A stretch of DNA of 64,000 nucleotides from Manduca sexta (lineage: Eukaryota; Arthropoda; Insecta; Lepidoptera; Sphingidae): positions 8,301,245-8,365,244 of the forward strand of contig NC_051119.1 of NCBI RefSeq assembly GCF_014839805.1, given 5' to 3'. This document shows positions 11,045 to 24,309 of the stretch, piece by piece. Under the pieces are notes generated by a model, which made no database searches, was not told where the DNA came from, and worked only from the letters and a program-made list of their open reading frames with translations. Positions within the stretch are counted from its first letter, which is position 1; the number at the start of each line of letters is the position of its first letter. The position numbers were made by a program, and so were the translations under genes.

Positions 11045-11218
11045 ATAATATCAGTCCTGTATTACATACTGACCCACTGCTGAGCATGGGCCTCCACTAC
11101 TACTGAGAGGAATTAGGCCTAAGTCCACCACGCTAACCTAGTGCGGATTGGTAGACTTCACAACCCCTCAAAATTCCTATGGAGAATTTCTCAGGTATGC
11201 AGGTTTCCTCACGATGCG
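11045..11218 (-). repeat. SINE family B fragment
   Basis: This is the reverse-complement 3' part of the family B SINE, with the GGCCTCCACTACTACTGAGA and TCAGGTATGCAGGTTTCC blocks. It lacks the tRNA-like head. Confidence 0.65.
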
Positions 11219-11433
11219 AGTGGATGATATGGGTGTAGAGTGTGAAGGTGGGAATGTCTACGACATGAATGGTTCGGTTCGGTCGTGGTGTAACCACTGT
11301 CTCAGAAAATCCATGTTAAGTGTCTAGTCGCTGTTGCGATTCGTATGATGAGTTAGATTTCCGGAAACAGATAGCATCTCCCTATACCTAATTCGTATCA
11401 TATTTTTTTTATCCGGGCAAATCAAATTGTCCC

Positions 11434-11560
11434 CAATGATGGTAAGTGGAGTCCAGATAAAGCATCGACTGACCAGAGATAATTATCCATCGCCAGTGGA
11501 CACAATTATACCGGCTTGTTTGAAACCGGATATACATCCTCGAGGACCGGCGACAGACAA
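11434..11560 (+). repeat. Dispersed repeat family E, copy 4
   Basis: This copy starts at GATGGTAAGTGGAGTCCAG and continues through GGACACAATTATACCGGC and AAACCGGATAT, as in the copies near the PPxY gene. Confidence 0.5.
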
Positions 11561-11689
11561 TTACTTTAACAAGACAGCAATTGTCTGCTTAGAGTAAATA
11601 CCTAAAGAGTCAATACTTAAAACGGTTAGAATAGCAGGATTGGTTATGCGATGGTCAATGAAAACAAATTAAAAATTGGAAACACCATC

Positions 11690-12180
11690 AGGGGCTTTTT
11701 TTCTATAGCAGTGTAAACTTCTAACGCGGTCATATTATCTTCGTGAAATTAGCGTGGAATGGTATTCCGTATGACAATTCCTTGTCGCGACGCTATAGGT
11801 TACGTGCTTGTTACGAACTTTCAAAACGTGTATCATAGATAATAAGGCCCCAGCTTTATAGTCTAATGTTTCTCAATTCAGGGACGGTTCCGCGCAGCTA
11901 TCTCAGTGCAACAAGATACCCCGGGGACGTGCCATATGGCCCGAAGAAGGCCACCCCGAGTTTTGGTTGGTATACTGGGCGCAGAAGAAGGCCACTGCGG
12001 GTTTTGATTGGTATGGTCCTCTGATCTCCAGCTGGTGGCAGCTATCAAGCGTTTTTTTCCCGCGAAGAAAAAAGTGATTTGCAGTAAATTGACAGCGTCG
12101 TGGCCTAAATTAGGACCATCAGGTCTAATGCGTGGCGTTTCCGAAAAAAAATCCTGCATATCTGTCCCGCTAGAGATTTT
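11690..12180 (+). repeat. Degenerate transposable element fragment
   Basis: The first part (about 11700-11860) is related to 34610-34790: both carry GTGAAATTAGC(G/A)TGGAATGGTATTC. The second part contains CAACAAGATACCCCGGGG, which occurs inverted near 13670-13725. It also has an imperfect duplication of about 45 bases, GAAGAAGGCCAC...GTTTTG.TTGGTAT. Open frames on both strands at 11878-12250 belong to this repeat rather than to a host gene. The element family is not identified. Confidence 0.4.
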
Positions 12181-12249
12181 CCATTTGCCAGCAATGTATG
12201 ACCGGTGTTGGAGACACGGAGTATTTATATGTATTCGAGGAAAACGTTA

Positions 12250-13660
12250 ATGGATTTCATTAATATTAGTTCAGTGTTAACATTTTATTACACTAATATC
12301 AGTTCAAGGTTTGTGGACTATGTCACTTTATTTTATATGTTTTATTTAGTTTATATAAAGTTTAGCAATATATCAAGATAATCATGCCTTACTAAATGTA
12401 CAACCTTGCATATCCGCAATGTTGTTATGTTTTTACTTTTTAATAAGCGTAATAAGTTACCTCTGCTTGAAAACAAGAGGCAATGTATTATAATACACTA
12501 GCTATAGCTAATAATATAGTTTTCACATACGTAGTACAACGTATTTTATGGCTCTGGATATCAATATAGTGAACTATACAATATGAAAACTATCATGTTT
12601 CCTTTGAAAGGGGCTAAAGCAATTAGTTGCTTTTAAAATTAGTATTTTGGGCATTTTGATTAAAAAAACGACTCGACGAATGTATATTGTGTCCTACTAC
12701 GAATTACTCATTTCTCCTTACTATTTAGCGGTACAAGCGCGAACATGTACGTCCATATATCTTGTATTATGGTACAATAAGTACCAGGCTCTCAGAAGTT
12801 TAAGAAGTAATTTCCTAAGCAAAAGAGCGCGGTATACAGTGAATGCGGAAACACGCATTATAAGCAGCTTTCACTGCGCTCACGATAGTATACCACAGCA
12901 AGAAATTTCCAACTCGTTCGGAATTATTCAACGGAAATAATCTAAACGTAAAAAGTACGTTAACCTCTGCACATATACCAAAAAGACAATCTATCAAATG
13001 CACTGACGATTATATTTCAACTAATAGGAGTAATAAAAGAAGGTTCCGGAATAATAAAAAGGTTCCGCATACATCTTAATACAATACTAACGATTAAACA
13101 TGTTCCAAATTCGTTCAATTATTTTGGTAGTGGTAACTCTGTGCATGCTGTAATGTGATGGTACTTGGCACTACATTCGCCAAAAGATCGGGACATTTTA
13201 GGACTTTCGAAGGTTTTTTGAACTTTTAAACCATTTATCTAAAAGTAAACAATAGTGTCAAATTATAAAACTAAACAACTAAAATAGCAATTTTGCTATT
13301 ATAAATTTTAATTATCGTAGAAATTAACATTTCAAGTTAGATGTTTAAAACAAAAATATATTTTTTTAACTAATCGACTCGAATGACGATCGTTCGGGTT
13401 ATTATAGTTAATAGTTATGAATTAATCCCGCTAAACCGTTTAGATTTGGTAAACCTACTCACATATAATTCGATCTGACGCAACTGCAATTACAATTCGT
13501 TTCGTTGTTGTCTTTTTTTAATGTTTAAATTAAGTTTCATTACATTACATAAGTAACTGCTTCATTGGTATTAGATACAAGCCAGTTTTTTGAACATATT
13601 GCCGGCATCAAAATTTAGAATATTTGTAGAATGGATCAACCCTATTTTTATTCGCGGTGT
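12250..13660. other. Intergenic stretch, nothing recognised
   Basis: The sequence is AT-rich with short frames only. A duplicated phrase GGTTCCG near 13044-13068 is the only local repeat. No exon signal was found. Confidence 0.35.
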
Positions 13661-13735
13661 CAATACGGGACGGCCCCGGGGTATCTTGTTGCAGTAAGAA
13701 AGCTGCTCGGAACCGTTCCTATAAATGAGTCAACC
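13660..13735 (-). repeat. Inverted fragment of the 11.9-kb element
   Basis: The reverse complement of CCCCGGGGTATCTTGTTGCA matches 11907-11926. The flanking GCTGCTCGGAACCGTTCC matches 11883-11900 with a few changes. Confidence 0.5.
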
Positions 13736-15117
13736 CTAATCTATCATTAAATTAAAAATAGAACAAGAATTGACCAGCAATGTTGTCGGATAACATCAAA
13801 AGTTTAAATAACACACTGGCTAGAATATCAAGATACTGGAGATTTACGAACCTTCTCTTAAAAAAGTTTTATTTTTAATTCCACTCCTCTCAGGACGGAA
13901 GCGATTACAGCCCGCTATCCAGGCTCCGCTCAATTACATAGGTGACAATAAATACTATTTTCCTTCCTATAAGACGAATGCAGGTATTTCCTATGCCTGA
14001 TTTCCTCGTTCGATAAATAAATTTTGCTTGACTGAGTATAGCTGGAGAAAATAATAGCGAATCATGATGAAACTAATAATTTTTGCAGATAAACTTCAAC
14101 ATAATGACGCATCATTCCTGCACGTACGGGTAGGTAGAGATTGCTAAAAAGTAACCACTAATAAAGTCTTCGACTACATTATATTATGTTAAAATTATAA
14201 GAAATGGTGTAAATAAAGCACTCACAAGTCGTCGGTTATATTATAATCTGTTAAAAGTTAAAATTATAAGTATTGATGTAAATACTTGTTGGTGGTCCAA
14301 AAATAAGTAGGAGTAAACGATTTGTCAGATTTTTCACAAACAAGGTAAGTTTTAATAAATCTTTTCTTTAAAAGTCTGTAAGACGATGGCCATACCCTAC
14401 CATGTCATGGGTCAGAATATGCTGTCGAAGCAAGGTATAATTTTACCACCTCAGTCTAAACATTTGGAGAATAGTTGGACCTATCCAGACCTAAGCATTA
14501 ATCAGAAGAGTTTGTAGGTTTGTTTGTTTAAACGTTATAATCACAGTAGCTATTAAACTGATTTTGATTTTTTCTAATAGGAAGCTACATTACCCCTGAG
14601 TGCTATAGACTACTTATTATGCCGGATAAAATATAAAGCTGGAAAAACTGCATCACGCGGGCGGAGCGGCAGACAAATGCTCCCTCTGTCTTTGCTTATT
14701 AAAAATTATTATTATCATTAAAATTATATTTATTAAAATGCTAGTTAAGTATAAAATCGTTGATATTAGCATTATGAACTTGAACTCTCTAAAAATATTG
14801 CAATAATCATAATTTCATAGTAATCTAGGACACCTTGACGTCATCACAAAAATAAAACAAAACTACGCACTAGGCGTTACACGTGTTTATTACATTGTTT
14901 TTTGGATAAGCAATTTCAAAATTGTATATCGAGAAAAATAATATGTTTCTCGTGTTAAGCAAAAAAAAATTGTTTCCTTAGTTATAACGTAGTTGGAGCC
15001 GCATCAATGAGGTGAACATCATAAGTCTTGTTGGTATGTTATACGTGTGAGTATCATCTCTTGGTGGATTAAATAAAATGAAAATAAATAAAACACAGTT
15101 TTATATGATATTTTCAG
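13736..15117. other. Intergenic stretch, nothing recognised
   Basis: This is AT-rich DNA with a weak local duplication at about 14180-14290 (TTAAAATTATAAG...GTAAATA twice). No gene or known element was seen. Confidence 0.35.
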
Positions 15118-15155
15118 GTTGTCTGGAAGAGATCGCTTTTTAGCGAGAAGATTCA
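15118..15155 (+). repeat. LINE 3'-UTR-like fragment
   Basis: GTTGTCTGGAAGAGATCGC followed by TTTTTAGCGAGAAG matches the fragment at 2283-2330. Confidence 0.35.
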
Positions 15156-15169
15156 TGCATTATATTCCT

Positions 15170-15396
15170 ATGTCCCCTAGATGGGGCAGAAGGCATCCAC
15201 AGTGCGCCGCCATCCCGCTCGGTCTGAGCTTCGCGTTTTATTTCGCTCCAGGTCTTCCCGATGTTCTTTGCCTATGCGATAACGGTCCGCCGCCAGGTCT
15301 GCTTAGGGCGGCCACGTTTCCGCTTTCCTTGAGGATTCCAGTCTAGGGCTTGCCTCCGTATGTGCTCAGAGTCCTTTCGGGGCGTGTGAGACCGCC
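15170..15396 (-). pseudogene. C-terminal fragment of a non-LTR retrotransposon polyprotein
   Basis: Read on the minus strand, one frame gives [19 protein letters not shown] followed by a lysine-rich helix and a W-rich end. This is the typical C-terminal tail of a widespread insect LINE reverse-transcriptase protein. The fragment is short, with an in-frame stop in the middle, so it is a dead remnant. The plus-strand open frames over this region are shadows of it. It is more GC-rich than its surroundings. Confidence 0.6.
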
Positions 15397-15827
15397 TTTT
15401 GGTGCACTTTTTTCATATGATGTAATAACTATTCATTTTTCTGTATTTGGTGTATACATTAGTTTCATTCATTCATTCATTCGTTCAGTTTACATAAGGA
15501 AATCAAACCCTGGATTTCCCGTCGCAAAACTGTTTATCACAACCAGTCCAATTGAATATATCGCGTTCAAGATAGACCGTGACATTGTATTATAGATGTC
15601 ATGTTGTGAATCATGTGACTTACTAATTGTGGCGGCAAAAACAAGCTTCCATTAGTAGTTTATTTTGTTTGGAGGCCGTCTTATATTCTATGCAAATTGT
15701 TGATACGTTGGCTGATTATTGAATTAATATAAGTACTAAATAATATGTATCAAGGTAACATATATTTTGAGAGTAGTGTACAGCTGATAACGATAGCTGA
15801 ATTTAATCGAAAATCGTGTGAGCTGTG

Positions 15828-15909
15828 ACTATTTTCGAATTTTATCGTGGTATTTTATTTTATTATCTCCCGAACGTTTGGAAGACCGCGATAAAATTCG
15901 AAAAATAGT
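15828..15909. repeat. Imperfect stem-loop
   Basis: ACTATTTTCGAATTTTATCG at 15828-15847 pairs with CGATAAAATTCGAAAAATAGT's core at 15889-15909, with one bulged base and a 41-base spacer. It is possibly a small fold-back relic. Confidence 0.5.
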
Positions 15910-17289
15910 TTTATTTCTACGTCCAAAGCACGCAAGTTCAAGAATTTTGCTTATTTTGTATGACCGATAGTTTGCGTGACGACAACCTTCTGGGGAATTC
16001 AATCAGCCAAATGGTGTTAGAAAAACCCAAATAAAACGTCCGTAATAATTCATCTTATTATTTAGAGATACAACTTAACAATATTAAGGTATAATTTTAA
16101 AATTAAGATTTATAGTACACGTCTAAAACGTGCTCAGAACAGTGTTTTCCTTTTTACTATCGTTGCCACTCATAAAAAAACATATTTATCTAGGTAAAAC
16201 AAATGACGAAGCTAAATTTACACATCAAAACTATCAAGAAAAAAGGGTAAATTAATATGATCAAATATATGTATATATTTAACTATCATCAACACAAAGT
16301 ACACTAATACACAGCAATAAATATAAAAAGTAATTAAAAAACTTCAAGTCTACATTTACAGTTGAATAAATCCTATAATAAAATAAAATTAATTCATATG
16401 AGATTCAAAGTTTATATTGTTATTTAGATCACTTATATATCGAATTATATTATTGAAGTATGTTGAAGTTAGATACACATTACAATTTATAAAGATAGTC
16501 AAACACCCATGGGGAAATGCTATTAATTAATAATTCTGCTTCCCCTAAAACATGAACTACTTGAGGATGTATGCTTAAAACATCATTTTGACGAAACTAC
16601 GTCTCTGTCATGTCATCATCTACACCTTCTTCGACGTCTACTGGCGACGAGCTTGATTATGATTCTATTCCGCCAATGTCATGTTACAGACTGCACAGTT
16701 CTAAGGTGCTAGATTTGAATGTCTTTATGTTGGGGACTTTGGTTAATGGGAGAAGATATCTCTGCCTATTTTTGGCATCATATTTTATAATTTATTTTCG
16801 AATTAGAAGATTAAAATTATTTTTTTGGCCTAACAATAATATTAGCCCGTATTTTGATTACACTATAATTACAGTAATAATTTTTTTAAATCAATTCAAC
16901 ATATTATGAGATCAATTTTACACTTTATTAAATTATTAACAAAATTTATTTTCCAAAACAAGAAGAATGTTATTTAAAACACCAGCTTAATATAAAAACA
17001 CAACCTCATGATTATCCAATTATCATAAAAAATACCATTCCAATAGGCGTAAATACCCAGTTTGAGGCTGATTCATGATCGAGTCGTCAGTCGATCCATT
17101 GTAGTCCGGCACGTCGACCGTTGTGTATGGCTTTGTATTATCGGGCACAAGCATTGGATGACTTGTTGTTATCCACCCAGATTTCCCTTCTGTCTAGAAT
17201 AAGCGGGAATTCGATTATAAGGGTGATAAGAGTGGCTTTAACATGAAATGCCAAACTAATCTAACCTTATCTGCACGCCACTGCACGGG
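15910..17289. other. Intergenic stretch, nothing firmly recognised
   Basis: An open frame at 16610-16909 begins with a Ser/Thr-rich segment and ends in a hydrophobic AT-driven tail. It has no splice context or domain that I can defend. The rest is AT-rich non-coding DNA. Confidence 0.3.
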
Positions 17290-17560
17290 GGACATTTGTC
17301 ACGGCCCTAGGCATACAGTTAAGTGTGTATACCTTATGGTTTCCAATTCACATTGAGGTCTATAAGGCTCTCGAACAATTCCTAGCCTTCTCCCCTCCTC
17401 CCATCCTAAGAGGTTTCCTTATCCTTCCCTCACACTTTCTTCCCAACTATCCCCTCCAAATCCTCCAGAACCTGCAGTCGCTAAGCCATGGGATTCTAGT
17501 ATTCCATTCGAGGGTTTCTCCCAGTGTTGACTGCGGGGTCCGATATCCAGAAAAGAAGAA
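17290..17560 (+). repeat. Dispersed repeat family F, copy 1
   Basis: This copy shares with 38350-38612 the blocks CGGCCCTAGGC, TTAAGTGTGTATACC, CTAAGAGG.TTCC, GAACCTGCAGTC.CTAAGCCA and GTGTTGACTG.GGGGTCCG. The pyrimidine-rich plus-strand frame across it is not a protein gene. Confidence 0.65.
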
Positions 17561-18461
17561 ACACGATTACTCATAATTAGGTAAGTGTTATTCCATGTCC
17601 TCCTTTTTATTTTTTCTCTTTGTTGTTTAAAGGGAGTTTTGTCATATTGTCGTAAGTCAATACAACATATTTCTTAAATCAATTAGCATCTAATCTGGAA
17701 GAAATGTAAATCTTAATGATCGCTTTATCAGAATTTGGCGAAGCTAAAATGCTGTTACAAATACCTTCATTGCTACAATTATTCATGTCTACTTTGGATT
17801 CTCCAGAGACCTCGAAGTTAGGCAAACATCAGTTATAAATTACCCACCTTCGACAATTACGGGTAAAAAAGTAAATAAATCTTTTGACATAACCTCCAAT
17901 AAAATAACTTTAAATTTATTTTGCTTATTAAAAAAAATAATGATGGAAGGAAAAGTAGATAATGTTTTTTTTATTTTATCATTTGGTCTGATTATTTGAC
18001 TCAGGTTCAGATACTTTCCTACCCTCAATTTAAAAGCTACGTAGGTACATATATAGTTAAGTGCCAGGTGCATATAGCTTCTAAGGCCCCGGTCTACATA
18101 GTTTTTGCACACGTCCGCGCCCTGTCGTTTTAATTAATTTATATATTACCTGACATTATTCTTGTGACTAATATTGTGCAACACTATTTAAACAAAAACT
18201 GTTCTGTTTGTCTGTCATTAAAAATATTTTATTTTTTTTTAAACAACACTGAAGTCAAAACATGGTATATCTGGATGGTGTCCGCATCTTGATCCTGTAG
18301 ATAGGCCCCATAGCAGACGAAAAATACATTTACCTTTATCTTTACAAGCAGGTCAAATAGTTACCTCAATTATAATATTTTTTGTTGCAATTAAATGGTG
18401 TGAGGAACATACCGCTCGCAATACATTTGACAATATCTTTTACTTTTGTACACTACATTAC

Positions 18462-18746
18462 CAGTGGTAAGTCTCTCATATGTGAGAGTCCGCTTGGGTA
18501 GGTACCATCGCAATGTCTACTTCTGCCGCCAAGCAGCAGTGTGTAGTCACTGTTGTGTTCCGGTTTGAAGGACTTTGTAGCCAGTGTAACTGTTGGACAT
18601 AATAAGAATTACATCTCATGTCTCAGGATGGCGAGCGTGGAATACCAATTCAAGGTGTTGAATTGTGTTTCTATCGTTCATGGGCGGTCGTATTGCTTAC
18701 CATCAGGTGAATGGCAAGCTTGTCTCATCATGTAAAGCAAAGAAAA
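18462..18746 (+). repeat. SINE-like retroposon family A, copy 2
   Basis: The same order of landmarks as the copy at 8599-8908 is present, including TTCTGCCGCCAAGCAGCAGT and CAGGATGGCGAGCGTGGAAT, ending in an A-rich tail. Confidence 0.7.
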
Positions 18747-19149
18747 AGATCAAAATATTATCTTTTTCATACAAATAAGTTTATGAAACCAGTATTGACC
18801 TTGTCATTACCACACAAATACATTCGTTTTAATAAAATAAAAACATTAATTTAACCTGGACTATTAATGTTTTTAATAGTTTTATTCAAGTGGTTTCGCA
18901 GGAAAATATTTGTATTATCTCTGAATCTATTCATCTAGTTGTTCATTATGGGATTATAGCTTATTTTACATTTGTAATTGAGGTCATTTTAGTCAAGCAA
19001 GTTACGGTTTACGTCTTGGTTGCCAGTTAATTGGATAGCATATTGCGGTGAAACATAAATATTAATGAGTGTCATAGTAGGGTCAACCTGTTAATTGAAA
19101 ATTATATGCTTACACTCTTACTTCGGTGGCTGTATATGGTTTGGGATCG

Positions 19150-19350
19150 GGAGGTTTTGAGTTCAAATCATAATCAATCAAAAACAAAATTTATGTGTTT
19201 TTTGATTTGATATATTGGGTGGAATTTGCACCTGATAATATGGCAACTTCGTGGAGTATTGGTGCACTTTTTACACCTCTGCCTAACCCTTAAAGGATAA
19301 AGGCGTGTACTTACATCTAGGACTCTACAGTAATAATAAATGCACGTAGG
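19150..19350 (+). repeat. Degenerate fragment related to SINE family C
   Basis: It has GTTCAAATC resembling a B-box, then a GGAATTTGCACCTGATA.TATGGC phrase and a CTCTGCCTA.CCCTTAAAGG tail like the family C copies. Divergence is high. Confidence 0.35.
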
Positions 19351-19499
19351 AACTATGGTCTCATTCGGATTGCGACAGCAATAGCAGCCGCCTGCAATAG
19401 GGAAGCATTGCACACCGCGTGCCGGCCTCGGTGCTGCCATTGTAATTCCTGGCATAGACTCGATCACTGGGCTATAATTAGGTAAATAGTAGTGGCAAA

Positions 19500-21960
19500 G
19501 GGTTCATATAAACAAATTCCAGCCGGCTTCCCTTTCGTAATTTATTTAAAAAAAAATGGTCAATTCTCTTTATTTTAAAGGTGTGTTTTTCTTTTTTTTT
19601 TATGTGTATTAAACAAAAACAAAACATGCATATAATAACATAAAAAAATTGATGACCCTCCGATGACGAAGCTGAAGACCCAGGCCACCGGCGGTTAGGG
19701 ATTTAATGTGAGGAATCTCCTCACAATGCGGTGTGTCAAGCAATGCTGCCTTAATAATTATTACTAAAACGAATTATTATTGTAACGATTTGCAAACCGC
19801 ATTCATACATAAAACATAAAAAAGTCGAATTGAGAACCTCCTCCTTTTTGAAGTCGGTTAATTTAGTAAAAACGTTACCCTTCGCACACTGATAAATAGC
19901 ATAGGAAATTACTCCAAAACTTATGCAATGTTTAGTCAGTTTCTTTCTTACCAAACCAATTGTTTGGTACGAAGTAGGCTTTACATCTCATACATAGTGG
20001 GAATACTGGAGAAACCGTTTTACGCCGGCGTCACCACGAAGAAACCTAGTTAAATTATATATTTTATCTGTTTTACTGAACGATATTACAACAAACGACT
20101 TATCGTTGTACTTTTGTAATTATTACAAGCTACAATATGGATATTTATGCATAACAATGCAGAAAAACGGTGCTCAATGAAATTACATTTAATATTATCT
20201 AAATACATCAAGTCTAAAAATTATAGCTCACGCGAAATGTTAATCTGAGTGACGATCTCAAAGTGTATTGAAACTGACATCACAAGGATCTGGACTATTA
20301 AATATTCTCTTCTATAATATTGTCGCTAGTATAGCGTGCCCTTGTCTAATTTGCGTTTAATTCGAGAGCGTGCACTATTCGAAATTTGTACAATGATTAA
20401 ACGTTGTCCTTGAACTGTTGCTAAATGTATCGGATTCGCTTGGTAGACCGTTAAGTTTGTGAATGGTTCGTAGTCTCTGATAACGAAAAAAATACTAGTA
20501 TATCCGCTTGAAGGTTTTCATAAAAAGTATGCAATGAACCACTTCAGAAACTGTTTTAAATGTGACTTGAAAAATATATGCTGCAAGGAAATAATCAGTT
20601 TCGTAACATTAATTGATATTGAAATCATGCCGCTGTTTTAAATATTTTGTGTGACTCATGTCGTGTGTAAGGGCCTGTTTTATAACTTCTGAGTAAATGC
20701 GTCACATAAACGTTTAAGCCAAAAATACAAAAGTCACTGTAATCTATGCTTCCAAATAAATGTTAATACAATAGGCACTATGTATATTGCCAGTCTACTT
20801 ATAAACTTGTTTAAGCGTTAAGAGGTGATTAAGAATTGCTTATATAGCTGTCAAATACATCACCGGTTTCCTAATTTAAACCTTATTAAGAGGACAGATG
20901 GCGGATTTAGACTTACAGCTGATCGAGTAAATTTGTGTTTTAACTAAGCATAGCTTTGCGAAATTTTTATAAGTAAGACTGTAGCTGTTTAATATCATAA
21001 TTGTGAAATAAAATTACTTAGGACTTGTGAAATAGGCCCTTAGTTAGAAAGTCCAACAGCATAGTCGTTTTTTACGGAAAAAGTATCGTCACCAGCCCAT
21101 ATTCTTCTCTGAAACTATGTATTTCTATGCCTAAGTCATCTAGTTGTTTGAAATATTAGCTCGACCAGTCAGACAGAAAGGCATTTAAGCGTGTTTTGGT
21201 AGCGTGCGGATAACAATTTTATCTTTATTTCAAAGTCACGAATAGCCACTTCAATTTATTAATAAACCCTGGCAGTACATAATAATTACATTGTACCTAA
21301 AAATATTCCTCACAATGTAGATTACCAACATAGAATATTATTGTCATTGACGTATATTCTATAGACACGAACGTCGATATAAACTATTTGTTCAAAATCT
21401 GAACTAAAATAGGAACCAAAACCTCACTAACTGTTATACCTATTTATTCACTTGAACAACAAATAGTTTTACTTATTTGACTACATTTTTTTTATTCATA
21501 TCCAGGTTTACACTAAGACTCGAATTCTTATATCATGAGCGCCACTCCGTACACAACCATAAGCTGTCAATATTAACCATACTAAAGTCAGATTGAATGG
21601 ATTGCAGTTCAATTCAGTTGAACACAGTGAATATTCGGAACGCTAAATCTAGTACGTAGTACATATATATCGATGATTGTAGTTTATTATATTGATTTTA
21701 CGACGACTGCTAAAATTTTGTCGGCCGAATTTTAAGGATTGACTGACTTAAAACTAACAGTTATTGTAACATTGCTAAATAAGTAAAACTATTGTTCACT
21801 TTTAGTTATGGTCAGGTCAAAGTCAAGGTGATTCAGCGAGGCCAACATAGCCTTCAGTATTATAAGTGTTTTAAAAAGTTCATTGCCATTGAGTATAACT
21901 TTTTGATACCGCTGTAAATACCGAGGAATCCCCGAGGCTTAACGTTGGTTATAATAATGA
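19500..21960. other. Long intergenic stretch with little recognisable content
   Basis: A short GAGAACCTCCTCCTTTTTGA and AAGTCGGTTAA block at about 19830-19860 is related to the right end of the 9.4-11.0 kb element. The remainder is AT-rich with no supported exon or repeat. Confidence 0.35.
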
Positions 21961-21965
21961 CCTAT

Positions 21966-22392
21966 GCACACGGAGTATTTTTAACGCGCCGATGACGTGC
22001 ACGTGACGCGCGGTAACGCGCTTTTAAGGACATTCAAAAGTAAACAGTAAACCTTTGGACAAGTTCAAAAATTTAGTGGCAGCGTAAACGTCTATTTGGA
22101 TTGATACTAATGCGCTGATATGATATAATCGCATCGCAGTCGCGTATGTTTTGTAATATGTATCTCTGAGATTTCACCAGGCTCTTTAATAGTAGTAGCC
22201 TCTCCCTCGCACATCTTTTTATGACAATTCATAAAAAAAGTAATTTACAGACGATATTTGAATGTGGTTCCCGCACGCGTTTTTATCGCTTTGTTCGCGC
22301 GTTTAAATCAATATAAATGCGATAATCTGCTTTTTTGGTTATCTACAGCACCGTTAACGCGCGTCCTCAACGCTTTAAAATACTCCGTGTGC
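21966..22392. mobile_element. Short inverted-terminal element, about 427 bp
   Basis: The left end GCACACGGAGTATTTTTAA is the inverse of the right end TTTAAAATACTCCGTGTGC. The interior is rich in CGCG-type motifs and lacks a transposase frame. No convincing target duplication is visible, so the superfamily is open. Confidence 0.6.
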
Positions 22393-22819
22393 AATCCTAA
22401 CAGTTTTAAACGATATGCCACTACATTCCGTGTGAGGGAGGTAAATAGATAGAAATACTTTCTAATTTATTTAGAAAGGAAGGAAAGAATTAGTACAACG
22501 TTGTCAAACCCTTTACGCATCGATATTTGAGGCATACGAAGTAGCTTCACTTTGGGTCTCGCTTAGAAAATGGTCATACCAAAGATGAACTTCAAACGAC
22601 AAATTCTCGTCGATAACCATACATAGGTTTTGGCAGATAAGAATCAGCGATAGCAATTGAGTTTTCTAAGTGGCAAAGCGTAGTAAGTTTTATCTTCTGA
22701 CCAATACTTTATCCGTTCGAAATATTGTCATAATACTTGACTCTGGGTAAGTACCTATATTGGCCATAACAAAGCAAGGCCCATTATTGTGTTCCGGTAT
22801 GAAATATATTATAGCTAAT

Positions 22820-23070
22820 TACGTTTTATTCGCGGCTTCACCCGCGTGGAAAAGTTTTTCCATGATTAAAGTCCCGCTTAATATTTTCCCCGGCTACAAT
22901 GATGCCTACATTTTAAGTTAGACCTCTAGCATTATATCGGTGAAAACTGCATTCAATTCTACGCACTCGATTTTGCATGATGCGTGTGCAAACATATAGA
23001 TCGACAAAAAAACTGATAAATTGTTGTTTTGGCTTCTGTTGCTCTAATAAAGACCTCTTATATAAGTTTT
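22820..23070 (-). repeat. Helitron-like non-autonomous fragment
   Basis: The CGCGGCTTCACCCGCGTGGA start is the reverse complement of the GCGGGCGAAGCCGCG terminal hairpin found in abundant lepidopteran repeats, also seen at 48060-48345. Only part of the element remains. Confidence 0.4.
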
Positions 23071-23316
23071 TCTACAATATCTATAATGTACAGACATCGG
23101 CCTGTTACATGATTATATGTATAGATGTGTAGTATAATAACTCTTCAACTACCTATTAACTTCAAAAAGTAATAACGTGTCAAAGCACAGGAACTATATA
23201 TATTTAATGATAGTACGAGGAAATCTATCTTTTCCTGTATACATTGTTGCACTCTTGAATCACATAGACGGATTTTACCAGAATTCTTAGATTATATAAA
23301 GCGGACATTGGATACT

Positions 23317-23622
23317 GGTGGTAGGTCTCCTATATGTAAGAGTCCGCCTGAAACACCGCAATGTCTATTTCTGCCGCCAAGCAGCAGTGGGTAGTCATTT
23401 TTATGTGCCAATTTGAAGGATATTGTAGCCAGTGTAACTACGGGACGTAATAAGACTTTACATCTCACGTCTCATGGTGGCGAGCGCAGTGGAATACCAA
23501 ACAATATTTGTATTTTAAGGCGTTGGATGGAGTTTCTACTGTTTATGGGCGGTCGTATAACTTAGGTACCATCAGGCGAATGGCAAGTTCATCTCGTCAT
23601 TCAAAGGAATAAAAAGAAATTG
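23317..23622 (+). repeat. SINE-like retroposon family A, copy 3
   Basis: The landmarks AGTCCGCCTGAA, TTCTGCCGCCAAGCAGCAGT, GGCGAGCGCAGTGGAATACC and TTATGGGCGGTCG are in order. It ends in AATAAAAAG after TCGTCATTCAAAG. Confidence 0.7.
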
Positions 23623-23934
23623 TTATCCATAAACTTTGCGCTCAATCCCTGGTTCTTTAATATACCTTGATATAGAAAACACCAATATAAAATACTTCAT
23701 ATGTTGTCCCTATCGTGTTTTGCACGTTTTCAATGCGCGTATTTTCTGCAAATATGTTGTTTTTATATTAACATCTAAGGACGCTACGACATCTTGTCAC
23801 ACAAACATTTTATATAAAACAGCGACTTATTACTAACTTTTGAAGCACAAATTTGGTTCTGATGTTAAATCTATAAGTATACTGTTTAATGTCTTTGGAT
23901 TTTACATTATTACCAAATAAATGTTTATTCATGT

Positions 23935-24166
23935 TATCTTAAAAATTCCTCAGGTATCGCTTAGTCAGGAAGTTGGCGATTTGATACCCTTGTGCCTTGA
24001 AAAACGTAAGGCCGTTGGTCCTGTGCCTGATCTCTCTCAGATGATTGGTCATGTCGGATCGCCGTCTCACCGAACTATGAGAGTGAAGGAACAGAGAGTA
24101 CACCTGTGTATTGCGCACACACTTGGGCAGGTTAATACATCCTGCGTACCTGGCTAGACTCATCAT
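23935..24166 (+). repeat. SINE family D, truncated copy
   Basis: The body CGTAAGGCCGTTGGTCCTG, GTCGGATCGCCGTCTCACC and GAGAGTGAAGGAACAGAGAG matches the full-length inverted copy at 37700-38034. The tRNA-like head is missing here. Confidence 0.6.
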
Positions 24167-24309
24167 TCGTTAATTCTGTCACAATATTAACACTACGACG
24201 TTTTAGTACTAACTCCATTTGCGCCATTTCGAGAATGCTTTTCAAATACCTCTAAAACGCAAGTTATCAGAGTGCCTTGCTGACGTAATTTTATTGTATT
24301 TGCGGTCGA

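Noticed and set aside
15119..15595. Two plus-strand open frames as a gene
   Set aside because: They are antisense shadows of a minus-strand LINE C-terminal fragment plus non-coding DNA.
16610..16909. Open frame starting with a Ser/Thr-rich segment
   Set aside because: The second half is AT-driven hydrophobic sequence. No splice signals, domain or codon bias support a gene.
17325..17576. Proline/Leu-rich open frame as a gene
   Set aside because: The sequence is a dispersed repeat also present at 38350-38612 with a different frame structure.
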